DNA from: Aerococcaceae bacterium zg-1292
GTDB lineage: Bacteria; Bacillota; Bacilli; Lactobacillales; Aerococcaceae
DNA: 64,000 bases
Assembly: GCA_016126655.1 (NCBI GenBank)
Contig: CP065955.1
Span: 1,099,001-1,163,000 of the forward strand
Direction of reading: 5' to 3'
Shown here: piece after piece, positions 43,947-52,233 of the stretch
How the letters are laid out: each line of letters begins with the position of its first letter
How positions within the stretch are numbered: position 1 is the stretch's first letter
Position numbers and translations under genes: made by a program
The notes under the pieces: generated by a model
What the model was told of the DNA's origin: nothing
What the model saw: only the letters and a program-made list of their open reading frames with translations
The model's database searches: none

Positions 43947-44303
43947 ATGCCAGTAAAACCAAAACGACCGTGCTCTTATCCAATGTGTCCAAACTTAACG
44001 TACGGACGATTTTGTGATGAGCACCAAAGACAAGAAAACAAACGCTATGAGAAGTACGAGCGTAATCCAATGGTGCGCAAAAGATACAACGGTCAGTGGC
44101 GAAAGATACGTGCAAGGTATGTCAAAACACATCCATACTGTGAAGTATGTTTTAAAGACGGACGAATGAAAGCAGTAGAAGAAGTCCATCACATTAAGCC
44201 GTTATCTAAAAGTGGCACACATGATGAACATAATTTAATTTCGCTTTGTCAAAGTTGTCATGCACGCATTCATGCCAAAGATGGAAGTCGTTGGCATAAA
44301 TAG
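43947..44303 (+). CDS. HNH homing-type endonuclease of the packaging module
   Basis: 118 residues. The N-terminal zinc-binding pair CSYPMCPNL / FCDEHQ is followed by the HNH core CEVCFKDGR - EEVHHIKPLSKSG - HNLISLCQSCHARIH. HNH proteins beside the terminase help cut cos sites in HK97-type phages. ATG 43947 follows GGAGGG; an ATG at 43932 overlaps this ribosome site and is rejected. Confidence 0.88.
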   Translation: MPVKPKRPCSYPMCPNLTYGRFCDEHQRQENKRYEKYERNPMVRKRYNGQWRKIRARYVKTHPYCEVCFKDGRMKAVEEVHHIKPLSKSGTHDEHNLISLCQSCHARIHAKDGSRWHK

Positions 44304-44365
44304 GGGGAGGGGCGGTCAAATTCTCTACGAACCCATCCTTGGATAACGGGTGCCACCCGTCACGC
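44304..44365. other. Candidate cos site between HNH and small terminase
   Basis: A G-rich run GGGGGAGGGGCGGTCAAATT (44304-44325 region) stands out in this AT-rich phage and resembles sequences between HNH and small terminase genes of cos phages. A perfect dyad ACGGGTG-C-CACCCGT follows at 44346-44360. Position and composition are the only evidence. Confidence 0.4.
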
Positions 44366-44413
44366 ACAAAAACGGCTATTCAAACAAGGTATATAAAACT
44401 GAAGGAGGAACAT

Positions 44414-44992
44414 ATGGCAAAAGATGGGACAAATCGTGGTGGAAAGCGTCGAAATACTGGGCCAAAACCAAAAGCAGCTATAGATAAAATTCAAAAAGGA
44501 CAAACGGTAAAAGTGATACCAAACGATATTATAGAACTTGATGTTCATGAATTGGATGCCGTTGACTTACCAGAAGGGGTTTTACTTGAAGGGAACGCGA
44601 TGCCAAAGCCGAGTGATTATTTATCAGCGAATCAGAAGAACGGTTTGCCACTTGGTGCTGATGTGATTTATGCTGAAATTTGGTTATGGCTTAAAGAACG
44701 CAATTGTGACAAGCTAGTGAATAAACGGGTGATTGAATCCTATGCACAAGCATTAGCGAGACATATCCAATGTGAAGAAGCTATGAGTAGTTATGGCTTG
44801 CTTGGTAAACATCCAACGACAGGAGCAGTGGTGACATCCCCCTTTGTGCAGATGTCGATTCAATTTCAAAAACAGGCAAATTTGTTATGGTATGAAATTT
44901 ACGATATTGTCAAACAAAACTGTACAGAAGTATTTGAAGATACCGGAAATGACATGATGGAGCAATTACTACGCTCTAGGAAAGGATTATAA
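44414..44992 (+). CDS. terS: Terminase small subunit (P27 family)
   Basis: 192 residues. Basic N terminus (AKDGTNRGGKRRNTGPKPK), then IYAEIWLWLKERNCDKLVNK and YAQALARHIQCEEAMSSYGL, the P27-type helical core that recognises phage DNA for packaging. ATG 44414 behind AAGGAGG. Position between HNH and the large subunit fits, although three methylation genes intervene before the large subunit. Confidence 0.85.
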   Translation: MAKDGTNRGGKRRNTGPKPKAAIDKIQKGQTVKVIPNDIIELDVHELDAVDLPEGVLLEGNAMPKPSDYLSANQKNGLPLGADVIYAEIWLWLKERNCDKLVNKRVIESYAQALARHIQCEEAMSSYGLLGKHPTTGAVVTSPFVQMSIQFQKQANLLWYEIYDIVKQNCTEVFEDTGNDMMEQLLRSRKGL

Positions 44993-44995
44993 AAA

Positions 44996-45778
44996 ATGAT
45001 TGAAAAAGTAAACCCACAACACCCCGATAAAATTGCTGATCGTATTGCTGGGGCAATTGTTGACTTAGCCTATACAAAGGAAGATGAGCCAAAGATTGCA
45101 ATTGAGGTATTGATTGGACATGGTAAGTGTCATGTCATTATCGAAACCACAGTCTCTCTAAAGAAAAAAGAGATCATCCCAATTATTGAACGCATTGCTG
45201 GAAAAATGACATCTGATATCACTATTGAAAAACAAGATGTCCATTTAGCAAATAATCAAAAAAAGAAAATGCGATGTGGCGATAATGGTATCTTTAAGGG
45301 TGTTCCACTCACAGATGAACAGAAACGACTATCAGATATTGCGAGAAACATTTATAGACAATACCCATTTGATGGTAAATACATTTTAGACGGTGAAAAA
45401 CTGATTATTTGTCAAAGTAATGCTTATACGCAGTTTTTACAAAGTCAATTTCCCAATGCACTTATCAATCCACTAGGCAATTGGACAGGTGGTACGGATG
45501 TGGACACTGGTGCTACTAACCGTAAGCTAGGCAGTGATATGGCAGATTCATTAACAGGTGGTGGTTTACATGGTAAAGATTTATCGAAAGCAGATGTATC
45601 GGTCAATATTTATGCCTTTTTAAGAGCACAACAGGTAAATGAACCTGTGATGTTTTCGTGTGCTATTGGCGATGAAACAATTGACGGTATACCGTATGAG
45701 GATATTGTCAACATCGCAAAAGAATATGTAGACTCCATTGGCGGTTTTGAAAAACTAGCCGAATGGGGTCTTTTTTAG
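44996..45778 (+). CDS. Phage methionine adenosyltransferase (SAM synthetase)
   Basis: Makes SAM from methionine and ATP. At 260 residues it is much shorter than bacterial MetK (about 390). The N-terminal NPQHPDKIADRIAGAIVD matches the ATP-binding HPDK motif. The central domain is reduced. The end keeps LGNWTGGTDVDTGATNRKLG and GGGLHGKDLSKADVSVNIYA, matching the C-terminal signature. Directly followed by two methyltransferase genes that would use its product. Short forms like this occur in phages. Confidence 0.85.
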   Translation: MIEKVNPQHPDKIADRIAGAIVDLAYTKEDEPKIAIEVLIGHGKCHVIIETTVSLKKKEIIPIIERIAGKMTSDITIEKQDVHLANNQKKKMRCGDNGIFKGVPLTDEQKRLSDIARNIYRQYPFDGKYILDGEKLIICQSNAYTQFLQSQFPNALINPLGNWTGGTDVDTGATNRKLGSDMADSLTGGGLHGKDLSKADVSVNIYAFLRAQQVNEPVMFSCAIGDETIDGIPYEDIVNIAKEYVDSIGGFEKLAEWGLF

Positions 45779-45787
45779 AGGTGTGAG

Positions 45788-47050
45788 ATGAACAAAGAAG
45801 CAACAACCTATTATTTAGCCAATATTAACGACCTTATACCTTATGTGAACAATGCAAGGACGCATTCAGATACTCAAATCGCACAAATTGCTTCCAGCAT
45901 AAAAGAGTTTGGGTTTCTTAATCCAATTATTGTATCACGTGATCACACAATTCTCTGTGGACACGGTCGTTATTATGCCGCACAAAAGTTAGGTCTTGAA
46001 AAAATACCCTGTATCAAAGAGGAACATCTAACGGAAGCACAAAAGAAAGCCTATATTATCGCAGATAATAAACTAGCACTTAACGCTGGGTGGGATAATG
46101 ACCTGTTAACCATTGAGTTATCTGAATTACAAGGTTTAGACTTTGATTTAGACTTACTTGGATTTGATGATAAAGAATTATCCAAACTGTTTGATGATGA
46201 CAAAGAGATTCAAGAAGATGACTTTGATATCAATGACGAGTTAACGAAACCAGCGATGACACAATTCGGTGACATTTGGCATTTAGGCAAACATATGTTA
46301 ATTTGTGGCGACTCTACTAAAGAAGAAACCTATCAAGCTTTGTTAGGGGATACGAAAGTCAATTTAGTTGTAACAGATCCACCCTATAATGTGAATTACG
46401 AAGGTAGTGCAGGCAAGATTAAAAATGATGATATGGAAGATGGAGCGTTTTATCAGTTCTTGTTTGATGCTTTTACGCAAGCTGAAAAGGTCATGGCACA
46501 AGATGCAAGTATTTATGTATTCCATGCAGATACGGAAGGCTACAATTTCAGAAAAGCATTTAAAGATGCAGGATTTTATTTATCGGGTACGTGCATTTGG
46601 AAAAAGCAGTCACTTGTTTTGGGTAGAAGTCCTTATCAGTGGCAACATGAACCCATTTTGTTTGGTTGGAAACAAAAAGGAAAACATCAATGGTATACCG
46701 GTAGAAAAGAATCGACTATTTGGGAGTTTGATAAACCAAAGAAAAATGCAGATCATCCAACCATGAAACCGATCGAGTTGATTGCTTATCCGATTAAAAA
46801 TTCAAGTATGACCAATAGTATTGTATTAGATATGTTTGGTGGTAGTGGTTCTACTTTACTGACGAGTGACCAATTGAATCGCATTTGTTACACCATTGAA
46901 CAGGACGAAAAGTTTTGTGATGTGATTGTTAAACGATATATTGAACATGCAGGTAGAACAGCTGATGTGTATGTTATTCGTAACGATAAGAAAATACCAT
47001 ATGATGACTTGGTAGGTGATGCAGATGAAAAGACAATTGACAATGGGTAG
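45788..47050 (+). CDS. ParB-like domain fused to an N6-adenine/N4-cytosine DNA methyltransferase
   Basis: 420 residues. An N-terminal ParB/Srx-type domain (IASSIKEFGFLNPIIVS, then CGHGRYYAAQKLGLEKIPC) precedes a beta-class amino-methyltransferase: motif IV VTDPPYNVNYEG and, near the end, SAM-binding motif I VLDMFGGSGSTLLT. Probably marks phage DNA against host restriction. Starts 9 bp after the SAM synthetase. Its last 26 bases overlap the next gene. Confidence 0.9.
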   Translation: MNKEATTYYLANINDLIPYVNNARTHSDTQIAQIASSIKEFGFLNPIIVSRDHTILCGHGRYYAAQKLGLEKIPCIKEEHLTEAQKKAYIIADNKLALNAGWDNDLLTIELSELQGLDFDLDLLGFDDKELSKLFDDDKEIQEDDFDINDELTKPAMTQFGDIWHLGKHMLICGDSTKEETYQALLGDTKVNLVVTDPPYNVNYEGSAGKIKNDDMEDGAFYQFLFDAFTQAEKVMAQDASIYVFHADTEGYNFRKAFKDAGFYLSGTCIWKKQSLVLGRSPYQWQHEPILFGWKQKGKHQWYTGRKESTIWEFDKPKKNADHPTMKPIELIAYPIKNSSMTNSIVLDMFGGSGSTLLTSDQLNRICYTIEQDEKFCDVIVKRYIEHAGRTADVYVIRNDKKIPYDDLVGDADEKTIDNG

Positions 47051-48461
47051 TTTGTTTTCAGGTTCGGGTGGTTTTGAATTAGCGTCACAAATGGCTGGGA
47101 TTATGCCACTATGGAATAGTGAAGTTGAACCTTTTCCTATTCTCGTTACACGAAAAAATCTACCGAATGTGACGCACTTAGGGAATATTCAAAAAATCAA
47201 TGGTAGCAGGATACCACCAGTAGCTATCCTAACATTTGGTAGTCCCTGCCAAGATTTATCTGTTGCAGGGAAACGTGAAGGGTTAGACGGTAAAAAGTCT
47301 AACCTTTTTTATGAAGCCATACGTATCATTAAAGAAATGAGGGAGAAAACAAATGGAAACTATCCACGGTTTATCGTCTGGGAAAATGTCCCAGGTGCAT
47401 TCTCAATCAACAAAGGAGAAGATTTCAGATGTGTCCTTGAAACCATCTGCCAAGTCAAAGATATACAGATATCTATCCCTAGACCTTCAAAATGGTCAAA
47501 CAGCGGCAAAATCATGGGTGGAACATTCTCTCTTGCATGGCGAGTGTTGGATGCTCGGTATTTTGGAGTGCCCCAGAGAAGAAAAAGAATCTTTCTTGTC
47601 GCAGATTTTAATGGCAAAAGTGCCAGTGAGATATTATTTGACGAAAAAAGCGTGCCAAGGGATATTGAAACGAGCTCAGATGAGAGACAAACAACTACCA
47701 AAAGAATTGGAAGACGCACTACGCTATGCCTAAATGACCAAGGTGGAGAGCGTATGGACGTGACAGAAGATTATACAGCTACGCTAAGAGCCAAAGGGAA
47801 TCGATCCCCTTATGTATTTGAAAATCACGGACAAGATTCTCGATTTAATGGACCACTTGACGTATCCCCAACATTTGGAGCTAATCTTGGTTTAGGGGGC
47901 AACAATCAACCATTGGTAGTGAATGCCAAAACTTACGACATTCGTTTGACAAGCGAAAACACACGCAACGTCAGGGCGACTATTTACGAAACAGATATCT
48001 CAAGAACGATTGATACTGGAGGAAACAATCCAGACAGAAATCAAGGTGGATTAGCCGTGGTGTATTCTACTAGTAAAAACTCACACCATACAATCGCTAA
48101 TGTGAACGAAGTTGGGACGCTTGTGGCAAGTGACTATAAAGATCCACCAACCGTCATGGAAAGAAATCTAAAGGTTCGTAGATTAACGCCAACCGAATGT
48201 GGTAGGCTACAAGGTTTCCCAGATGATTGGTGTGAGGAGTTAGCCATTATGACACCTAGTGAAGAAGAACTTTCTTTTTGGAGAGCTGTCTTTGAAGAAC
48301 ATCGACTCATCAATGGCAAAAGCAAATCGAAGTCTGATAAACAAATTAAAAAATGGTTATCCAATCCATATTCGGATTCTGCTCAATATAAAATGTGGGG
48401 AAATGGTGTTGCGCTTCCATGTGTCGTTTATATTATGAAAAAAATCGCAGAAATGACTTGA
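47025..48461 (+). CDS. Phage DNA (cytosine-5)-methyltransferase
   Basis: 478 residues. Motif I GSLFSGSGGFELASQ at the N terminus, motif IV FGSPCQDLSVAGKREGLDG with the catalytic Cys, motif VI VWENVPGAFS, motif VIII PQRRKRIFLVADF, a long variable target region, and motifs IX/X PTECGRLQGFPDDW and YKMWGNGVALPCVVY. Third C5-methyltransferase of the window and different from the two of the restriction locus. ATG 47025 is best spaced from GGTAGGTG. Confidence 0.9.
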   Translation: MKRQLTMGSLFSGSGGFELASQMAGIMPLWNSEVEPFPILVTRKNLPNVTHLGNIQKINGSRIPPVAILTFGSPCQDLSVAGKREGLDGKKSNLFYEAIRIIKEMREKTNGNYPRFIVWENVPGAFSINKGEDFRCVLETICQVKDIQISIPRPSKWSNSGKIMGGTFSLAWRVLDARYFGVPQRRKRIFLVADFNGKSASEILFDEKSVPRDIETSSDERQTTTKRIGRRTTLCLNDQGGERMDVTEDYTATLRAKGNRSPYVFENHGQDSRFNGPLDVSPTFGANLGLGGNNQPLVVNAKTYDIRLTSENTRNVRATIYETDISRTIDTGGNNPDRNQGGLAVVYSTSKNSHHTIANVNEVGTLVASDYKDPPTVMERNLKVRRLTPTECGRLQGFPDDWCEELAIMTPSEEELSFWRAVFEEHRLINGKSKSKSDKQIKKWLSNPYSDSAQYKMWGNGVALPCVVYIMKKIAEMT

Positions 48462-48518
48462 TAAATCATCATTTTAGAGTGATATATAGTGTAACAAACA
48501 TACAGGAGGCTAAATATC

Positions 48519-48617
48519 ATGATAGATAGAGTAAAACAAGCATTCTATGACAAGGAAGATAAACGATTAAAAGAAGCAGGTAAGTTGAGAAAAGCGGGTG
48601 AAAAAAATGAAAAGTAG
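48519..48617 (+). CDS. Small charged phage protein
   Basis: 32 residues, Lys/Glu-rich (MIDRVKQAFYDKEDKRLKEA), with an excellent ribosome site (AGGAGG, 48504-48509). The next gene starts inside its end. Function unknown; the similarity of the leader to 48885-48905 suggests a duplicated small gene. Confidence 0.5.
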   Translation: MIDRVKQAFYDKEDKRLKEAGKLRKAGEKNEK

Positions 48618-48822
48618 AATAGAGAAATTAAGATTTCAATATCCAATCGGTACTCGCGTTAAACTCATTCAAATGGATGACATACAAGCACCGCCTATCG
48701 GTACTAAAGGGACGGTTTTAGGAGTGGATGATATTGGTTCTATTATGGTTGCTTGGGATAATGGTAGTCAATTAAGTGTTGTATTTGATGAAGATTATTG
48801 TGTGAAAGTAGATGATGATTAA
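48607..48822 (+). CDS. DUF4314 protein
   Basis: 71 residues. IEKLRFQYPIGTRVKLIQMD, then PPIGTKGTVLGVDDIGSIMV and DNGSQLSVV match the small beta-barrel-like DUF4314 proteins of phages. Function unknown. ATG 48607 is used; a GTG three codons earlier is possible. Confidence 0.75.
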   Translation: MKSRIEKLRFQYPIGTRVKLIQMDDIQAPPIGTKGTVLGVDDIGSIMVAWDNGSQLSVVFDEDYCVKVDDD

Positions 48823-49053
48823 GATGAAAATATGGCAAAATCATGGAAATAAGAGTTGATATTTATAGTGTTTAGCATGATAAATAGTGTAACCAAAATA
48901 CAAGAGAAGAAAACACACTATACAGAAAGATTCAAGAAGCACTCAACGAAGTAAGAGCAAAAAGCTTCAGTCAAACCTAAAACAAGGTTTACAAAAAGCT
49001 TCAACAAACACAAAGATGGGGCAAATGCCCTATTTTTATTGGGAGGAAATGAC
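48823..49053. other. Region before large terminase with a decayed small gene
   Basis: ATAGTGTAACCAAAATACAAGAGA (from about 48887) is a degraded copy of the leader at 48486-48509, followed by codons for RKIQEALNEVRAKS that lack a start. A GGGCAAATGCCC hairpin with a T5 run (about 49018-49037) precedes the terminase ribosome site. Confidence 0.45.
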
Positions 49054-50643
49054 ATGATATATCAACCTAGTCAGTTTAAATTAAAATCATCGAGATACGA
49101 TAAACAATTGGCTGACTACGCTGTTAGTTTTATTGAATGCTTATCGCATACTAAAGGTACATGGGCAGGTAAACCATTCAAGCTTCTTCAATGGCAAGAA
49201 CAAATCATCAGAGATTTATTTGGGATTGTGAAGCCAGATGGGTATCGACAGTTTAATACGGCATACATTGAAATTCCTAAGAAGATGGGTAAGAGTGAGT
49301 TAGCAGCGGCTGTTGCATTATTACTTTGTTGTGGGGATCTCGAAGAACGTGCAGAAGTCTATGGTTGTGCTGCGGATCGACAACAAGCGAGTATTGTCTT
49401 TGAAGTAGCAGCAGATATGGTTCGAATGTGTCCTGCGTTAAATCGCCGGGTCAAAATTCTAGCGTCACAGAAACGAATTGTGTACTTGCCAACCAATAGT
49501 TTTTATCAAGTCTTATCAGCTGAAGCTTACTCAAAACATGGATTCAATGTACATGGGGTAGTATTTGATGAGTTACATACACAGCCAAATAGAAAACTCT
49601 TTGATGTGATGACCAAAGGGAGTGGAGATGCAAGAACACAGCCACTATACTTTCTCATTACGACAGCAGGGACGGATACCCATTCAATTTGTTATGAAAC
49701 GCATCAGAAAGCTAAAGATATTTTAGAAGGACGAAAAGTAGACCCTACTTTTTATCCTGTTATTTACGGGGCAGACGAGAGTGATGATTGGACCGATCCA
49801 AAAGTATGGCATAAAGCCAATCCGTCACTTGGTGTGACCGTACCGATTGAAAAGGTGGAAATGGCATGTGAATCTGCTAAACAAAATCCAGGAGAAGAAA
49901 ATGCCTTTAGGCAACTGAGACTTAATCAATGGGTTAAACAAGCCATTCGTTGGATGCCAATGGAGAAATGGGATGCGTGTGCGTTTAGTGTAAATGAAGA
50001 AGACCTAGAAGGTCGTGTGTGTTATGGAGGCTTAGACTTATCTTCTACAACCGACCTTACTGCTTTTGTCTTAGTTTTTCCACCAGAAGATGAACATGAT
50101 AAGTATGTCATATTGCCATATTTTTGGTTGCCAGAAGATACCATTCCGTTAAGAGTTAGACGTGACCATGTGCCGTATGATTTATGGGAGAAACAGGGGT
50201 ATGTTGAAACGACAGAAGGGAATGTCGTGCATTATGGTCATATTGAAAAATTTATTGAACGATTAGGGCAAACATTCAACATTAAAGAAATTGCCTTTGA
50301 CCGTTGGGGAGCTGTTCAAATGGTACAGAATTTAGAGAGTATGGGCTTTACCGTTGTACCTTTTGGGCAAGGATTTAAAGATATGAGCCCACCCACTAAA
50401 GAATTGATGAAGCTCACACTTGAACAAAAGATAACTCATGGTGGGCATCCTGTTTTAAGATGGAATATGGATAATATCTTTATTAGAACGGATCCAGCGG
50501 GAAATATTAAAGCTGATAAAGAAAAATCAACAGAGAAAATTGATGGTGCGATTGCGACTATTATGGCATTAGACCGTGCGATTCGTTGTGGAAATGTGAA
50601 TACCGAAAGCGTGTATGATGGGCGCGGAATTTTGTTTATGTAA
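49054..50643 (+). CDS. terL: Terminase large subunit
   Basis: 529 residues. ATPase with Walker A-like PKKMGKS (75-81), Walker B VHGVVFDELHTQPN and a following coupling motif (LITTAGTD). The C-terminal nuclease has GGLDLSSTTDLTAFVLVF, IAFDRWGAVQMVQNL and DGAIATIMALDRA. Drives packaging into HK97-type heads. ATG 49054 follows GGGAGG; an upstream TTG overlaps it. Confidence 0.95.
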   Translation: MIYQPSQFKLKSSRYDKQLADYAVSFIECLSHTKGTWAGKPFKLLQWQEQIIRDLFGIVKPDGYRQFNTAYIEIPKKMGKSELAAAVALLLCCGDLEERAEVYGCAADRQQASIVFEVAADMVRMCPALNRRVKILASQKRIVYLPTNSFYQVLSAEAYSKHGFNVHGVVFDELHTQPNRKLFDVMTKGSGDARTQPLYFLITTAGTDTHSICYETHQKAKDILEGRKVDPTFYPVIYGADESDDWTDPKVWHKANPSLGVTVPIEKVEMACESAKQNPGEENAFRQLRLNQWVKQAIRWMPMEKWDACAFSVNEEDLEGRVCYGGLDLSSTTDLTAFVLVFPPEDEHDKYVILPYFWLPEDTIPLRVRRDHVPYDLWEKQGYVETTEGNVVHYGHIEKFIERLGQTFNIKEIAFDRWGAVQMVQNLESMGFTVVPFGQGFKDMSPPTKELMKLTLEQKITHGGHPVLRWNMDNIFIRTDPAGNIKADKEKSTEKIDGAIATIMALDRAIRCGNVNTESVYDGRGILFM

Positions 50644-50651
50644 CCTTAAAC

Positions 50652-50690
50652 TTGCATTTGTGCGTTATTTATTTTATAATAAAGCACAAA
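50652..50690 (+). promoter_or_regulatory. AbiE promoter with a large inverted repeat
   Basis: TTGCAT (50652-50657), 17 bp, TATAAT (50675-50680). An inverted repeat TTTGTGCgTTATT / AATAAaGCACAAA (50657-50690, one mismatch) surrounds the -10. AbiEi antitoxins are known to repress their own operon through inverted repeats. Confidence 0.65.
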
Positions 50691-50705
50691 AGGAAGTGCG
50701 AAATA

Positions 50706-51302
50706 ATGAATGAAGATAAGATAAGAAAAATGATAGAAAAAAATAATGGTATCATAACAGCCAAAGAAGTATCAGAGAGTGAAATAGAATCGTGGTACCT
50801 TACGAATATGGTAAAAAAAGGAAAGCTCGAAAGAGTTGCAAGAGGTATTTATTTTGATTCTAATTATGATAATTACGATGAACTTTATATTTTTCAACTT
50901 AAAAACAAAGCATGCATTTATTCCTACCAAACGGCACTATATCTTTATGGATTGACCGATAGAATCCCCTTTATTAATGAAGTCACTGTGAAACAAGGAT
51001 ATAATGCATGGCGTATCAAAGAAACAGTCTTTGTTCATCAAATAAAAAAAGAATGGTATGAGATAGGATTGACTAAAGTTATGACAGAGATGGGAAATCT
51101 TGTATATGCTTATGATATGGAAAGAACTCTTTGTGATTTGGTAAGAGATAGAAAAAACCAAGATGTAGAAATATTTTCAAAAGCTTGGAATTTTTATCTA
51201 AAGAAAGGTTCCAGAGACATATGGAAACTTAGAGAGTATGCTAAGGCATTTAATATATCACAGCAGATAGAGGAAATACTGGAGGTAATTGTCCATGAAT
51301 AA
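50706..51302 (+). CDS. abiEi: AbiEi-type antitoxin
   Basis: 198 residues. An N-terminal winged helix (NNGIITAKEVSESEIESWYL, then KLERVARGIYF) and a C-terminal domain with YSYQTALYLYGLTD and YDMERTLCDLVRDR, the AbiEi outline. Neutralises AbiEii (type IV toxin-antitoxin) and likely represses the operon. ATG 50706 follows AGGAAGTG; the toxin gene overlaps its end by 8 nt. AT-rich compared with the flanking head genes, which indicates a moron. Confidence 0.88.
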   Translation: MNEDKIRKMIEKNNGIITAKEVSESEIESWYLTNMVKKGKLERVARGIYFDSNYDNYDELYIFQLKNKACIYSYQTALYLYGLTDRIPFINEVTVKQGYNAWRIKETVFVHQIKKEWYEIGLTKVMTEMGNLVYAYDMERTLCDLVRDRKNQDVEIFSKAWNFYLKKGSRDIWKLREYAKAFNISQQIEEILEVIVHE

Positions 51303-52128
51303 AGATAGTATTACGCAAAAATTAAGAAACAAGGCTAAAGAACTAGAATTAAATTACAATACAGTATTAAGTAAATTTTTCTTTGATGAATTTTTGAAAT
51401 TACTAGCAAACAGCAATCATAAAGAAAATTTTATGCTCAAGGGAGGAATGCTTTTAACGTATGCATTAGGCATTCAAAATAGATCTACTCAAGACATTGA
51501 TTTTTTAGTAAAGGGAATAAAATTGAATGCTGCAGAAATAAAAAAAGTTTTAGAAGATATTTTAAGAAAAACGAATCAATCGGATATATGGTTTGAATTG
51601 ATTAGTGATGTGCAAGAAATTCGAGTAGAAGATGAATATGGTGGATTGAAGTTTCATGTAATTGGGCATTTATCAAATATTAGAATTCCTTTTTCTATTG
51701 ATGTTGCAACAGGTGACCCAATCTTTCCGTATCCAAAAATAGAGAACTATACTACAATTTTAGGCGATAATATTGAATTAAAAATATATCCATTGGAATC
51801 TGTGTTATCAGAGAAACTACAGACAGTATTGGCAAGATCAGAAAATAATAGTAGAAGTAAAGATTTCTATGATATTTATGCTATTTTGAATAATAAATTA
51901 GAAACGATAGATATAGAACAGCTTAAAATAGCCGTTCTCATGACATTTAAATATAGAAAGACAGAAATTACAAAAGATGAAGCGAAACAAATTATTGACA
52001 ATATTAATAATGATTCTTTAGTTAAAGAAAGATGGATAAGATATCAAAAGAAAAATCCATATGCTACAGGTATTGAATTTAATGAAATCGCTAAGTGTTT
52101 AAATGATTTAGTTGAATTGTCCATGTAA
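51295..52128 (+). CDS. abiEii: AbiEii-type nucleotidyltransferase toxin
   Basis: 277 residues. Nucleotidyltransferase core FMLKGGMLLTYALG - RSTQDIDFLVKG with the GG and DxD-type residues, and SEKLQTVLARSENNSRSKDF - DIYAIL. Members transfer nucleotides to tRNA or other targets and block growth, giving abortive infection. ATG 51295 behind GGAGG is translationally coupled to the antitoxin. Confidence 0.9.
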   Translation: MNKDSITQKLRNKAKELELNYNTVLSKFFFDEFLKLLANSNHKENFMLKGGMLLTYALGIQNRSTQDIDFLVKGIKLNAAEIKKVLEDILRKTNQSDIWFELISDVQEIRVEDEYGGLKFHVIGHLSNIRIPFSIDVATGDPIFPYPKIENYTTILGDNIELKIYPLESVLSEKLQTVLARSENNSRSKDFYDIYAILNNKLETIDIEQLKIAVLMTFKYRKTEITKDEAKQIIDNINNDSLVKERWIRYQKKNPYATGIEFNEIAKCLNDLVELSM

Positions 52129-52179
52129 GACAAAAACTTAAAATGGTCTTTTTTTAAGAGGAATATCATAATTAAGGGA

Positions 52180-52208
52180 AAGTATCTACTGAAAAGTAGG
52201 TGCTTTTA
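52180..52208 (+). terminator. Weak terminator-like hairpin before the portal gene
   Basis: GTATCTACT / AGTAGGTGC stem with G-U pairs, 4-nt loop, TTTTA. May end the AbiE transcript; it must be at least partly read through if the late operon is continuous. Confidence 0.45.
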
Positions 52209-52233
52209 TTATACTTAAAATTGGGAGGCAACA

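Noticed and set aside
46407-46766. A 119-codon frame inside the ParB-methyltransferase gene
   Set aside because: Out-of-frame overlap with a gene whose motifs are complete. No independent ribosome site.
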